This document shows positions 5,524 through 12,169 of a DNA stretch of 14,426 nucleotides, piece by piece (the stretch's first letter is position 1; each line of letters opens with the position of its first letter). Origin of the DNA: an uncultured Lachnospiraceae bacterium (GTDB taxonomy: Bacteria; Bacillota; Clostridia; Lachnospirales; Lachnospiraceae); contig CAJUSQ010000079.1 in assembly GCA_910588885.1 (NCBI GenBank), forward strand, positions 1-14,426, in the 5' to 3' direction. Made by a program: the position numbers and the translations under genes. The notes beneath the pieces were generated by a model. It was not told where the DNA came from. It ran no database searches and saw nothing but the letters and a program-made list of their open reading frames with translations.

Positions 5524-6282
5524 TCAGGGACTTTCATAGGTTCCATGATGATGGCCTTGTCCGTGGCCTCCCCCGCCCTGTCCGTGACTTCCGTTCTCCT
5601 GGCATTCTCCCCGCTCATGGGCATGCATCAGTCCATGGATTTCATTGATGCTCATATGCTTGCATTCCTCTACCGTCACAGCCGAATCGTATTGCTGCAG
5701 CTGCAGATATGCGTTATATTTGCCCAGGGAAATGCCATGCTCATGGGCCTCTGTAACCGATCCCAAATCGGCGCTGACATGCTCGCTGCTATGGGAAATC
5801 TGATTGCTGCAGGATTCTACCCCTGCTTTCAGCTCTTCCTCCCGGCTTCCCTCGGCTGCTACCGTGAACACCAGTTCTGCTTCCTTGGTCAGGTACTGTT
5901 CCATAATCTCGCTTTCAATTACCTCATCAATCGCTTCCGTGTATGCTTTTCCTTCCAAAGAAAGGCCCTGTAAAATTTCTTCTCCTTCTTCATTATAAGC
6001 AGCTGCAGACACTACCTTATCAAAACGGTTCAAAGCCAGCTCTAAAGACGGATTCACATCAATGCTCACATAAGACACCGGCGTCTGTATCCAGGAATAT
6101 CCGAAAACGCCCGCCGTAAGAACCAGCGCCATACAAGCCGCTGCCAAAGCTCCCCGGTAGACGGGCCGGAAGCGGCGAGTCGGTTTTCTTTCCCGTTTTT
6201 CCGCTAAAAACTGCTTTGTTGTTTCTTTCATGGAAGGGGACGCTTTGATATTGTCAAATGCCTCATAGATTCTATTGGACAA
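5524..6282 (-). CDS. RsgI-like membrane anti-sigma factor with His-rich tail, about 252 aa
   Basis: This is a probable anti-sigma factor that holds the ECF sigma factor encoded upstream at the membrane. A cytoplasmic N-terminus (about 1-43) is followed by one membrane helix (about 44-65) and the RsgI-type segment YVSIDVNPSLELALNRFDKV (about 71-90). The extracellular part contains GISLGKYNAYLQL and ends in a Gly/His-rich tail (SHGQGGGGHGQGHHHG) with many His upstream, suggesting metal binding (inference). There is no carbohydrate-binding module as in long RsgI proteins. The start is uncertain: a TTG at 6282 lies 8 nt after GGAGG, whose extended match GGAGGTGAT covers the in-frame ATG at 6288 and GTG at 6291. 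I therefore favour TTG. The gene overlaps the end of the sigma gene, so translation is probably coupled. Confidence 0.88.
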   Translation of the reverse strand: MSNRIYEAFDNIKASPSMKETTKQFLAEKRERKPTRRFRPVYRGALAAACMALVLTAGVFGYSWIQTPVSYVSIDVNPSLELALNRFDKVVSAAAYNEEGEEILQGLSLEGKAYTEAIDEVIESEIMEQYLTKEAELVFTVAAEGSREEELKAGVESCSNQISHSSEHVSADLGSVTEAHEHGISLGKYNAYLQLQQYDSAVTVEECKHMSINEIHGLMHAHERGECQENGSHGQGGGGHGQGHHHGTYESP

Positions 6283-6757
6283 ACCCATCACCTCCCAGCT
6301 TTTCTTTCAAAATACCCCGTCCCCTGGAAAGCAGGGAATACACGGTATTTTCCTTTTTTCCGAGAATCCTTCCGATTTCGGCCGCCGAATATCCCTCATA
6401 ATAATGAAGATAAATAACGTCCTTATATTTTCCTGGCAGGGACAGCACCGCTTCCAGCACTTCCCTGTGCTGCCCGGGCATTTGGGCCTCCATCTCTTTC
6501 AGCCCCTCCAGTGAAACCACATTGCGCCGGAAAAAACTTTTCAGATAATCCTTACAGGCATTGATCGTGACACGAAGCAGCCACGCTTTTTCATGCTCCC
6601 TGTCGCAAAAAGCATTTTCCTTCATCATATATTTCAGAAATACCGTCTGAAAAACATCCTCCGCATCCGCATGGTTCTTCAAATGATAGCAGCAGATACG
6701 CCACACCATGTCGGCATACTTTTCTACCGCATGGTTTACTTCCGATTCGCTCCGCAT
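6272..6757 (-). CDS. ECF-family RNA polymerase sigma factor, 161 aa
   Basis: This is an alternative sigma factor of the two-domain ECF type. Region 2 is seen in YADMVWRICCYHLKNHADAE followed by DVFQTVFLKY, which includes the DAEDVFQ -10-binding surface. Region 4 is seen in LSLPGKYKDVIYLHYYEGYS and then AAEIGRILGKKENTVYSLLSRGR, a helix-turn-helix for the -35 element. The ATG at 6757 is chosen because AGGAGGAGGGG lies upstream with GGAGG 7 nt away; a GTG two codons earlier is less well spaced. It overlaps the anti-sigma gene, the usual arrangement for co-regulated pairs. No ECF-type autoregulated promoter was seen directly upstream. Instead the gene follows the broken ABC exporter fragment and probably uses its promoter at 7116-7144. 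Confidence 0.93.
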   Translation of the reverse strand: MRSESEVNHAVEKYADMVWRICCYHLKNHADAEDVFQTVFLKYMMKENAFCDREHEKAWLLRVTINACKDYLKSFFRRNVVSLEGLKEMEAQMPGQHREVLEAVLSLPGKYKDVIYLHYYEGYSAAEIGRILGKKENTVYSLLSRGRGILKEKLGGDGFVQ

Positions 6758-6776
6758 CCTCACCCCTCCTCCTGCG

Positions 6777-7067
6777 TATCATATTAGTTTCCTGTTTTGC
6801 TTCCCACCCGTCAATCATTTTATAAATATTGTACCCGGACAGAAGATCCAGCGCCGCAAAAATCAAGGCATATCCGGCTACTTTTCCATAGTCTCTGCCA
6901 TCTGCAAATTCATCCAAAATCTGCTTCGGCAAATACATAGCAGGTAAAACTGCCAACCCTGTCAAAAGTACCGAACATGCCAAAATACTAAAAATTGACT
7001 TATCAATTTCGTAGATAAATGAAAAAATGTCTGTCACATTCCGCATCGCATTCCGAAAGTATCTCAT
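6777..7067 (-). pseudogene. 5' remnant of an ABC exporter (membrane domain) gene
   Basis: The first 97 codons, from an ATG at 7067 with AGGAAGG 8 nt upstream, encode what looks like the N-terminus of a half-size ABC exporter. It has a cytoplasmic start, TM1 (about 26-44) ending LPAMYLPKQILDE, a loop, and TM2 (about 63-79, AGYALIFAALDLLSGYNIY). An intact gene would be around 600 codons with a C-terminal ATPase. Here similarity ends near ETNMI, just before the sigma factor's ribosome binding site, and the frame then runs through the sigma gene out of phase to a stop at 6591. The rest of the gene is gone, which points to a deletion or insertion joining its 5' end to the sigma operon. A 158-residue truncated product could still be made. 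Confidence 0.65.
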
Positions 7068-7115
7068 CTGATGTGCCTTCCTGTATTCCCGCAAACAAAA
7101 AAGGGTATCAAATTC

Positions 7116-7144
7116 ATTATACTCTGAAATTCCTGCAAAATCAA
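7116..7144 (-). promoter_or_regulatory. sigma-A promoter before the ABC remnant and sigma operon
   Basis: On the minus strand TTGATT (7144-7139), a 17-bp spacer and a perfect TATAAT (7121-7116) lie about 50 bp before the remnant's ATG. It is one of the best sigma-A-type promoters in the window. No terminator is seen between it and the sigma gene 360 bp downstream. Confidence 0.65.
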
Positions 7145-7164
7145 TCAAGACTTTTTGATCTCAT
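7141..7164 (-). other. eight-codon micro-ORF with a good ribosome binding site
   Basis: An ATG (7164-7162), preceded by CAGGAG 8 nt upstream, is followed by only MRSKSLD and a stop. The stop overlaps the -35 region of the next promoter. It may be the first codons of a gene lost in the same rearrangement, or chance. Confidence 0.2.
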
Positions 7165-7211
7165 AGAGACCGCTCCTGTGTAAACACTCCTTCCTATTAC
7201 AAACCATTCCC

Positions 7212-8264
7212 TTAAAATTTCCAAAACTTCGATGTCAGCTCCCGGTTTATCATGGAAGAAAGGAAATCGGGATTGTTGTTTTGGAATAATTTCAGACTTT
7301 CCAAAAAGTCGGCTTTGCTTCCGGTCTTTAAGCCTGCAAAGGTTGTATCAAGCTTCCGGCCTTTCACGTTTTTCTCCACATATTCCTCTGACTGCTCTTC
7401 ATACTCCTCAACCATCGAAGGATTTTTCTTTACCGCACCGATATACCAATTGGTAAGGAATTTCAATGCGCTAAGCCCGCCGTCGTCGTTCTTTCCCTTC
7501 TCTTGGTACTCGGCATATGCGTCTTTATCCATTTTCTGCATCAGGCCAATCACGTTTGTAGTCCGGACAAGGCCGCTGCCATGTCCTAAATAGCTTCCTT
7601 TCGCCACCCCGTAGTCCATATTGCCGTTGCTGTCGGCATTTCCTGCGCTTGCCAGCTTCGCAATGGATTCCATTGCTGTTAAGAATGCTTCTCTGCTGTC
7701 CTCCGAAATAAAATGCTCTGCCGCATATTCCGCTTTTTTCATACCCAGGGAGATATTCGCCTGCCGCTCCTCTTCCGTCATGGAGCTGCTGTTTCCGATC
7801 AGGAAATTCTGACGGATAATGTCATACACAAACCCTTTCTCCTCTTTGCTGCAGTTCTCCAGCGCTGACGCAACCGCCTTATCCGCCTCATACATCCCGG
7901 AATATGCGGGAAGATCCGTCAGGGTGTTGTCCACCTGTGTAATCTCTTTCTGAAAAGCTGCATTTTTCGCGTCTATTGCTTCCTGGTCTTCCGGTATCGT
8001 GCCGCCCTTCTTGCTCTCCACAAGAGCCGCCATGCCGTCTCCTGAAAACTCCACAATAACCGCATCCCCATACCAGGAACGGATCTCCTTCATTGCCTGC
8101 AGGGTTTCTTCCTTTGACATTTGATCCATAACCTTATTGCCCTGCTCATCCTTGGTATGAAACTCATATTTTACAAGGGTGTCTTTCTTATATGGCCCCT
8201 TCCCATAGGAAGGGATATTTGTTGTTCCTCTGTAAAACTGACTGTAATCCATATTCATTGCCAT
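7212..8264 (-). CDS. hypothetical soluble protein, 350 aa
   Basis: I do not recognise this family. The protein is soluble, rich in Lys, Glu and Asp, and has no signal peptide, membrane helix or known catalytic motif. It has a single Cys (LENCSKEEK). The N-terminal third (DTLVKYEFHTKDEQGNKVMD, later WYGDAVIVEFSGDGMAALV) looks like a small alpha/beta unit. The middle and C-terminus are helical (MTEEERQANISLGMKKAEYA; SMVEEYEEQSEEYVEKNV). The ATG at 8264 has AAGGAGG 8 nt upstream, an excellent match. The gene lies alone between the exporter remnant and the chemoreceptor terminator, on the same strand as both, so it is probably a single transcription unit. No terminator is visible after it. Proximity to a chemoreceptor hints at motility or surface function, but nothing in the protein shows it. 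Confidence 0.85.
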   Translation of the reverse strand: MAMNMDYSQFYRGTTNIPSYGKGPYKKDTLVKYEFHTKDEQGNKVMDQMSKEETLQAMKEIRSWYGDAVIVEFSGDGMAALVESKKGGTIPEDQEAIDAKNAAFQKEITQVDNTLTDLPAYSGMYEADKAVASALENCSKEEKGFVYDIIRQNFLIGNSSSMTEEERQANISLGMKKAEYAAEHFISEDSREAFLTAMESIAKLASAGNADSNGNMDYGVAKGSYLGHGSGLVRTTNVIGLMQKMDKDAYAEYQEKGKNDDGGLSALKFLTNWYIGAVKKNPSMVEEYEEQSEEYVEKNVKGRKLDTTFAGLKTGSKADFLESLKLFQNNNPDFLSSMINRELTSKFWKF

Positions 8265-8494
8265 CCTAATGTCCTCCTTGACCGATGATTCCGATGCCTG
8301 TTTTTCTTAGACATACCACTACTTTTCTTTAAATTTTATCGGTAGCCGTATTTGTTTTCGTAACCATTGATTGTTCCAAATGTCCCATATCTGACACGAA
8401 ATAACAACCCTTCCAAAATCACCACTCAGAGGAAACCGTGCCCAGCCCTTTTTCCTGATTTGCATCTATCCTACACCCCTTTTGGGATTTTGTC
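8265..8494 (-). other. upstream region of the 350-aa gene, no gene seen
   Basis: About 230 bp without a supported gene on either strand. It holds the strong ribosome binding site AAGGAGG (8273-8279), a direct repeat CCGATG-ATT-CCGATG near 8283-8297, and ACCGATAA on the minus strand (8343-8336), which resembles a flagellar sigma-28 -10 box but lacks a TAAA box at the right distance. No convincing sigma-A promoter or riboswitch was recognised. Confidence 0.4.
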
Positions 8495-8530
8495 AAAAAA
8501 ACCGGATGGTATCAAAACCATACCATCCGG
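8495..8530 (-). terminator. Rho-independent terminator of the chemoreceptor gene
   Basis: A perfect 11-bp stem, CCGGATGGTAT (8502-8512) with ATACCATCCGG (8520-8530), has a 7-base loop. On the minus strand it is followed by seven T (A run 8495-8501). It lies 65 bp beyond the stop codon. Confidence 0.92.
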
Positions 8531-8595
8531 AACTCTTTTCATCTGTATTCGCTTTTCCCGGCGCGTCTGTGCTTCCCTTGCCGCTTTTGCCGCAT

Positions 8596-10629
8596 TTACT
8601 GGTTCAATTCAAACCGCTGTACCATTTTATTCAATACTTCCGCCTGGGAAGCCAGTTCCTCCGAGGTTGCCGACGTCTCCTGGGAAGCCGCGGAATTATC
8701 CTGTATCCCGTGGGCAATCTCCTCGATCCTTGCTCTAAGCTGCTTCATGTTCTCTGCCTGGACCGCTGCATTTTCGGCGGTTCCCTGAATCATGCCGTTT
8801 ACATGGTCGACCGCTGTAACCGACTCCTTCAATGAATTCATGGCGCCGACTGCAATCGCATTTCCTTTTTTGATTTCTTCCATGGAAATTTCAATCAGCT
8901 CTTTCGTAGTGCTGGCCGCTTTGGAGCTTTCTAAGGCCAGCTTTCCGATCTCATCCGCCACAACTGCAAACCCCTTTCCCGCTTCTCCGGCCCGGGCAGC
9001 TTCGATGGAAGCGTTCAGGGACAGTAAATTGGTCTGGGACGCAATATCTTCAATGGTTTGAATAATTCCCACCACTTTCTGGGAAGTTTGATGGATTTCA
9101 TTCATGGCATCCATCATCTGCCGCATTTTTTCCTGGTTCTGCTCAATCATTTCTGCTGCCTGGGCCGTTGCCTTGGCAGAAGCTTCCGCATCCCTTAAGC
9201 TGTTTTCCACCTGGTCTGCAACGGTATTCGTGGTAGCCGTAAGGGCTTCGATGGATTCGGCCTGTTCCTCCGCCCCTTCCGCCAGGACCTGGGAAGCGGT
9301 TGCAAGCTCTGTCGCTCCTACCGACACATGCTCGGAGCTTTCGTTGATTCCCATCATTACTTCGTTCATGGAATCGGAAATGTTGAGCAGAGCGGTCTTA
9401 ATCTTCTGAAATTCGCCTACATAATCATTTTTTAAATCTACACTTAATTTTCCGTCCGCAATCCGGGCCAGAACGTCGGCCGTTTCATCTATGTATACAA
9501 TATACTCCTTCAGCCGGTCCACCGTCTTCTGGATGGACAATCCCAGCTCCCCGATTTCATTCTCGCTGGTAATACTGAGATTGACATCCAAATCCCCTGC
9601 CGCAAGCTTCTGGGCCGTCTGGTTCAGTTCCATAATCGGCTTGGTCAGCTTCTTCGCACTCCGTCTGATGCTGACCGTAATCAGCAGGATCCCCACTGAA
9701 AAAATGATCACCAGGGCAATCACCATAAGGATCAGCGTGGCGTAATATTCCGACATCGGCAGGCTGCTAAGGACGATATAGCCCGTATCCCCGGCCTGCT
9801 GCAGGAACCCGTACTTTGTAACGCCCTCCCCTTTGTATCTCATAAATTGATCGCTTTTGGACTGGATCGCATCCTTCACATTCTGGGAAATAGAAATCTC
9901 CGAAACATTCTTCTGAACGAAATCGTTCTTGGGATGATAGAGAAATGTCCCGTTCTCCGATAATAACAGGATATATCCCTTGTTCCCGATCTTGTATTCG
10001 CTCATGATCTTTGTCATATGGTCCAGGGAAATGTCCATGCCCACCGCACCAAGCACTTCTCCGGTTGTTTCATCAATCACCGGAGCAGCAGCGCTTAAAA
10101 TCAGCTTTCCGGTAGAGGAATCCACATATGGCTCCGTCAGGATCGTTTCCTGGTTTTCAATACAGCCGTACCAGCCGCGTCCGGTAATATCCCATCCTTC
10201 TTCACTGATAAACCCGTCGGACTGGGTCAATATGCTTGCATCCAGATCGGACGTCCATACCGCCATCACGTTTTCCGTATCGGTATTCGCAATCCCCACC
10301 AAATTCTCCATCACCGTATCCATCTTCTCGGTCTTTCGTATATCATCCCCGGGCTTGGTCTGGGCCAGCACATACCGGATCTCCGGATTGACTGCCAGCT
10401 GCTCCACGCACTTCGTATACTGTTCCAGGAATCCCGTCAGCTGGTTTGCCGCCGCATTGGATTCCTGGATCAGTTCTGTCTTCTTAGACGAAATACTAAG
10501 CCACCCCACCATTACAATCGCCACAACCGCGATCAGCAAAAGCACAAATATAACACTGCTTCCGATCTGGCGGAGAATTTCGTCCGCGATTCTTTTCTTT
10601 GTGCTTGCTACATTTTTTTGTTTCATCAT
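8596..10629 (-). CDS. methyl-accepting chemotaxis protein with dCache sensor, 677 aa
   Basis: This transmembrane chemoreceptor controls CheA. TM1 (about 24-44) and TM2 (297-320) flank an extracellular double-Cache domain. HAMP follows (about 318-372), then a second HAMP-like stretch (373-425), then the signalling coiled coil with the hairpin tip EDIASQTNLLSLNASIEAAR (527-546) and GEAGKGFAVVADEIGKLA. The sensor carries most of the known dCache amino-acid-binding motif: R151, W153, Y154, Y168, D170 and D199. The first motif position, normally Tyr, is W146. Amino acid sensing is therefore likely, but specificity is not given. There is no C-terminal CheR-docking pentapeptide (it ends RFELNQ). A second ATG at 10626 has better Shine-Dalgarno spacing (7 against 4 nt) and may be the true start. 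It has its own promoter and terminator, so it is a single-gene unit. Confidence 0.95.
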   Translation of the reverse strand: MMKQKNVASTKKRIADEILRQIGSSVIFVLLLIAVVAIVMVGWLSISSKKTELIQESNAAANQLTGFLEQYTKCVEQLAVNPEIRYVLAQTKPGDDIRKTEKMDTVMENLVGIANTDTENVMAVWTSDLDASILTQSDGFISEEGWDITGRGWYGCIENQETILTEPYVDSSTGKLILSAAAPVIDETTGEVLGAVGMDISLDHMTKIMSEYKIGNKGYILLLSENGTFLYHPKNDFVQKNVSEISISQNVKDAIQSKSDQFMRYKGEGVTKYGFLQQAGDTGYIVLSSLPMSEYYATLILMVIALVIIFSVGILLITVSIRRSAKKLTKPIMELNQTAQKLAAGDLDVNLSITSENEIGELGLSIQKTVDRLKEYIVYIDETADVLARIADGKLSVDLKNDYVGEFQKIKTALLNISDSMNEVMMGINESSEHVSVGATELATASQVLAEGAEEQAESIEALTATTNTVADQVENSLRDAEASAKATAQAAEMIEQNQEKMRQMMDAMNEIHQTSQKVVGIIQTIEDIASQTNLLSLNASIEAARAGEAGKGFAVVADEIGKLALESSKAASTTKELIEISMEEIKKGNAIAVGAMNSLKESVTAVDHVNGMIQGTAENAAVQAENMKQLRARIEEIAHGIQDNSAASQETSATSEELASQAEVLNKMVQRFELNQ

Positions 10630-10663
10630 AGACCCTCCAAACTATACTTTCTCCTTCTTGTTT

Positions 10664-10693
10664 ATTGTATCGCTATTTTTGGTCAAATACAAT
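10664..10693. promoter_or_regulatory. symmetrical promoter upstream of the chemoreceptor
   Basis: The minus strand reads TTGTAT (10692-10687), 17 bp, TACAAT (10669-10664). ATTGTAT (10664-10670) and ATACAAT (10687-10693) are exact inverted repeats. The plus strand therefore carries the same TTGTAT-17-TACAAT pattern, pointing into the 3' end of lysA. It lies about 35 bp before the chemoreceptor start codon. It may be a bidirectional promoter or a palindromic operator overlapping one. Confidence 0.5.
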
Positions 10694-10726
10694 AAAAATT
10701 TCACTTTTTTTGACATTTTTTTGTTA

Positions 10727-11998
10727 TTATATGCTATGGAGGTTTTCAAAATCAAAACAGTCCAAGGTTGCAAAGTAATCCTTCGGCGTCTCCGCCCTGC
10801 GGATCAAATCCACGGAACCATCCTCCCGCAGCAGCAGCTCGGCGGATTTCAGCTTGCCGTTGTAATTGTAGCCCATGGAATAGCCGTGGGCTCCCGTGTC
10901 ATGGATCACCAGCAAATCCCCCACATCTACCCTGGGCAGCATACGGTCAATGGCAAATTTGTCATTATTTTCACAAAGGGAACCGGTTACGTCGTATTTG
11001 TGGTCGCAGACGGCGTTGTCCTTGCCCATCACCGTTATGTGATGGTAGGCCCCGTACATGGCAGGCCGCATCAGGTTCACGGCGCAGGCGTCGCAGCCGA
11101 TGTATTCCTTATGGGTGTGCTTTTGATGGATCGCCCTGGTCACCAAACAGCCGTAGGGGCCTGTCATAAAACGGCCCAGCTCCGTATACAGGGCCACATC
11201 CCCCATTCCCGCCGGGACAAGCACCTCCTCGTACACTTTACGCACCCCCTCCCCGATTACCCGGATGTCGTTGGGCTCCTGATCAGGCCGGTAAGGAATC
11301 CCGATCCCTCCGGACAGATTGATAAAGCGGATATCCGCCCCGGTCTGTTCCTTCAGCTCCACCGCCAGCTCAAACAGGGTTTTCGCCAATGTGGGATAAT
11401 AAGCGTTGGTCACGGTGTTGCTGGCCAAAAATGCATGAATCCCGAATTTTTTGGCTCCCTTCTCCATCAAAAGCCGAAAACCATCGAACATTTGTTCTCT
11501 TGTAAAACCGTATTTGGCATCCCCCGGGTTGTCCATAATGCTGTTGCTGATTTTAAATACCCCGCCGGGATTAAAACGGCAGCTGATTGTCTCCGGAATA
11601 TGGCCCAATGCTTTTTCCAAAAAATCAATGTGGGTAAAATCGTCTAAATTAATCACCGCCCCGATTTGATCGGCATATTGGTATTCCTGGGCCGGGGTGG
11701 CATTGGAAGAAAACATAATTTCCGGGCCTTCCAGATGCAGGGCATTGGCCAGCATCAATTCCGTCAGGGAGGAACAGTCGCAGCCGCAGCCGTATTCTTT
11801 CAGAATCCGAATCAGAAAAGGGTTCGGATTGGCCTTTACGGCAAAATATTCCCGAAACCCCTGATTCCAGGAAAAGGCTTCCTGCAGGGCCTTTGCGTTT
11901 TCCCGAATGCCTTTTTCGTCATATAAATGAAAGGGGGTGGGATACTCTTTTATGATTTCCTGTAATTTTTCATAGGTTACAAAAGGTTCTTTTTTCAT
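10727..11998 (-). CDS. lysA: diaminopimelate decarboxylase (fold-type III PLP), 423 aa
   Basis: Catalyses the last step of lysine synthesis, meso-diaminopimelate to L-lysine plus CO2, in the cytoplasm. The N-terminal alanine-racemase-like barrel has the PLP lysine K55 (YFAVKANPNP), H188 (FGIHAFLAS) and NLSGGIGIPY (227-236). The C-terminal domain has the phosphate/substrate loop ELGRFMTGPYG (273-283), LMRPAMYGAYHH (309-320), C342 in GSLCENND, and the end motif GAHGYSMGYNYNGK (369-382). Two usual LysA motifs are altered: GxHCHIGS is FGIHAFLAS, and CESGD is CENND. The overall pattern still fits a clostridial LysA branch. A related decarboxylase (ornithine or carboxynorspermidine) is less likely. 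The ATG at 11998 follows GGAGAG at 9-10 nt. An in-frame upstream TTG (12088) would start inside the -35 box, so it is rejected. No terminator is seen after the stop. Confidence 0.88.
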   Translation of the reverse strand: MKKEPFVTYEKLQEIIKEYPTPFHLYDEKGIRENAKALQEAFSWNQGFREYFAVKANPNPFLIRILKEYGCGCDCSSLTELMLANALHLEGPEIMFSSNATPAQEYQYADQIGAVINLDDFTHIDFLEKALGHIPETISCRFNPGGVFKISNSIMDNPGDAKYGFTREQMFDGFRLLMEKGAKKFGIHAFLASNTVTNAYYPTLAKTLFELAVELKEQTGADIRFINLSGGIGIPYRPDQEPNDIRVIGEGVRKVYEEVLVPAGMGDVALYTELGRFMTGPYGCLVTRAIHQKHTHKEYIGCDACAVNLMRPAMYGAYHHITVMGKDNAVCDHKYDVTGSLCENNDKFAIDRMLPRVDVGDLLVIHDTGAHGYSMGYNYNGKLKSAELLLREDGSVDLIRRAETPKDYFATLDCFDFENLHSI

Positions 11999-12012
11999 CC
12001 TTTTCGCTCTCC

Positions 12013-12042
12013 ATTCCTTATTTCTCAATTCCTTATTTCTCA
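12013..12042. repeat. 15-bp perfect tandem repeat, two copies, in the lysA leader
   Basis: ATTCCTTATTTCTCA occurs twice without a gap (12013-12027, 12028-12042). On the lysA strand each copy contains AAGGAAT, resembling a weak Shine-Dalgarno, so the leader carries duplicated AAGGA elements before the start codon. Confidence 0.95.
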
Positions 12043-12059
12043 ATTTCGGTCCGCTTTCT

Positions 12060-12088
12060 AGCGTACACGAACTTCCAAAACTTTTCAA
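12060..12088 (-). promoter_or_regulatory. candidate lysA promoter
   Basis: On the minus strand TTGAAA (12088-12083), a 17-bp spacer and TACGCT (12065-12060). The -35 is strong and the -10 weak. Transcription would start near 12053, about 55 bases before the lysA ATG and upstream of the tandem repeat. Confidence 0.45.
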
Positions 12089-12097
12089 GGATTTTTA

Positions 12098-12127
12098 TTG
12101 AAATTTTCTCCGTACCTGTGCTATACT
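12098..12127 (+). promoter_or_regulatory. promoter of the lytic transglycosylase gene
   Basis: TTGAAA (12098-12103), an 18-bp spacer and TATACT (12122-12127) with an extended TG (TGCTATACT). It lies 43 bp before the ATG at 12170. Its -35 is 9 bp from the -35 of the divergent lysA promoter. Confidence 0.65.
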
Positions 12128-12169
12128 GTTATTGTTCCTTTTTGAAAAATGAAGCAAAGGAGTGTACAT

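Noticed and set aside
8336..8343. ACCGATAA considered as a flagellar sigma-28 promoter of the 350-aa gene
   Set aside because: No TAAA-type -35 lies 14-16 bp upstream, so only half of the signal is present.
8531..8595. Possible continuation of the chemoreceptor in another frame after its stop codon
   Set aside because: The +1 frame reads protein-like for about 25 codons (KAAREAQTRREKRIQ), but the protein already ends at the usual place after the coiled coil, so no frameshift is needed.
9980..11647. Long 555-codon open frame on the plus strand
   Set aside because: It runs antisense across the 5' part of the chemoreceptor gene and most of lysA, both of which have unmistakable motifs on the minus strand. 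It has no ribosome binding site and no recognisable domain.
11999..12088. N-terminal extension of lysA to a TTG at 12088
   Set aside because: It would begin inside the -35 box, translate the 15-bp tandem repeat, and add 30 residues absent from the family; the ATG at 11998 has a ribosome binding site.
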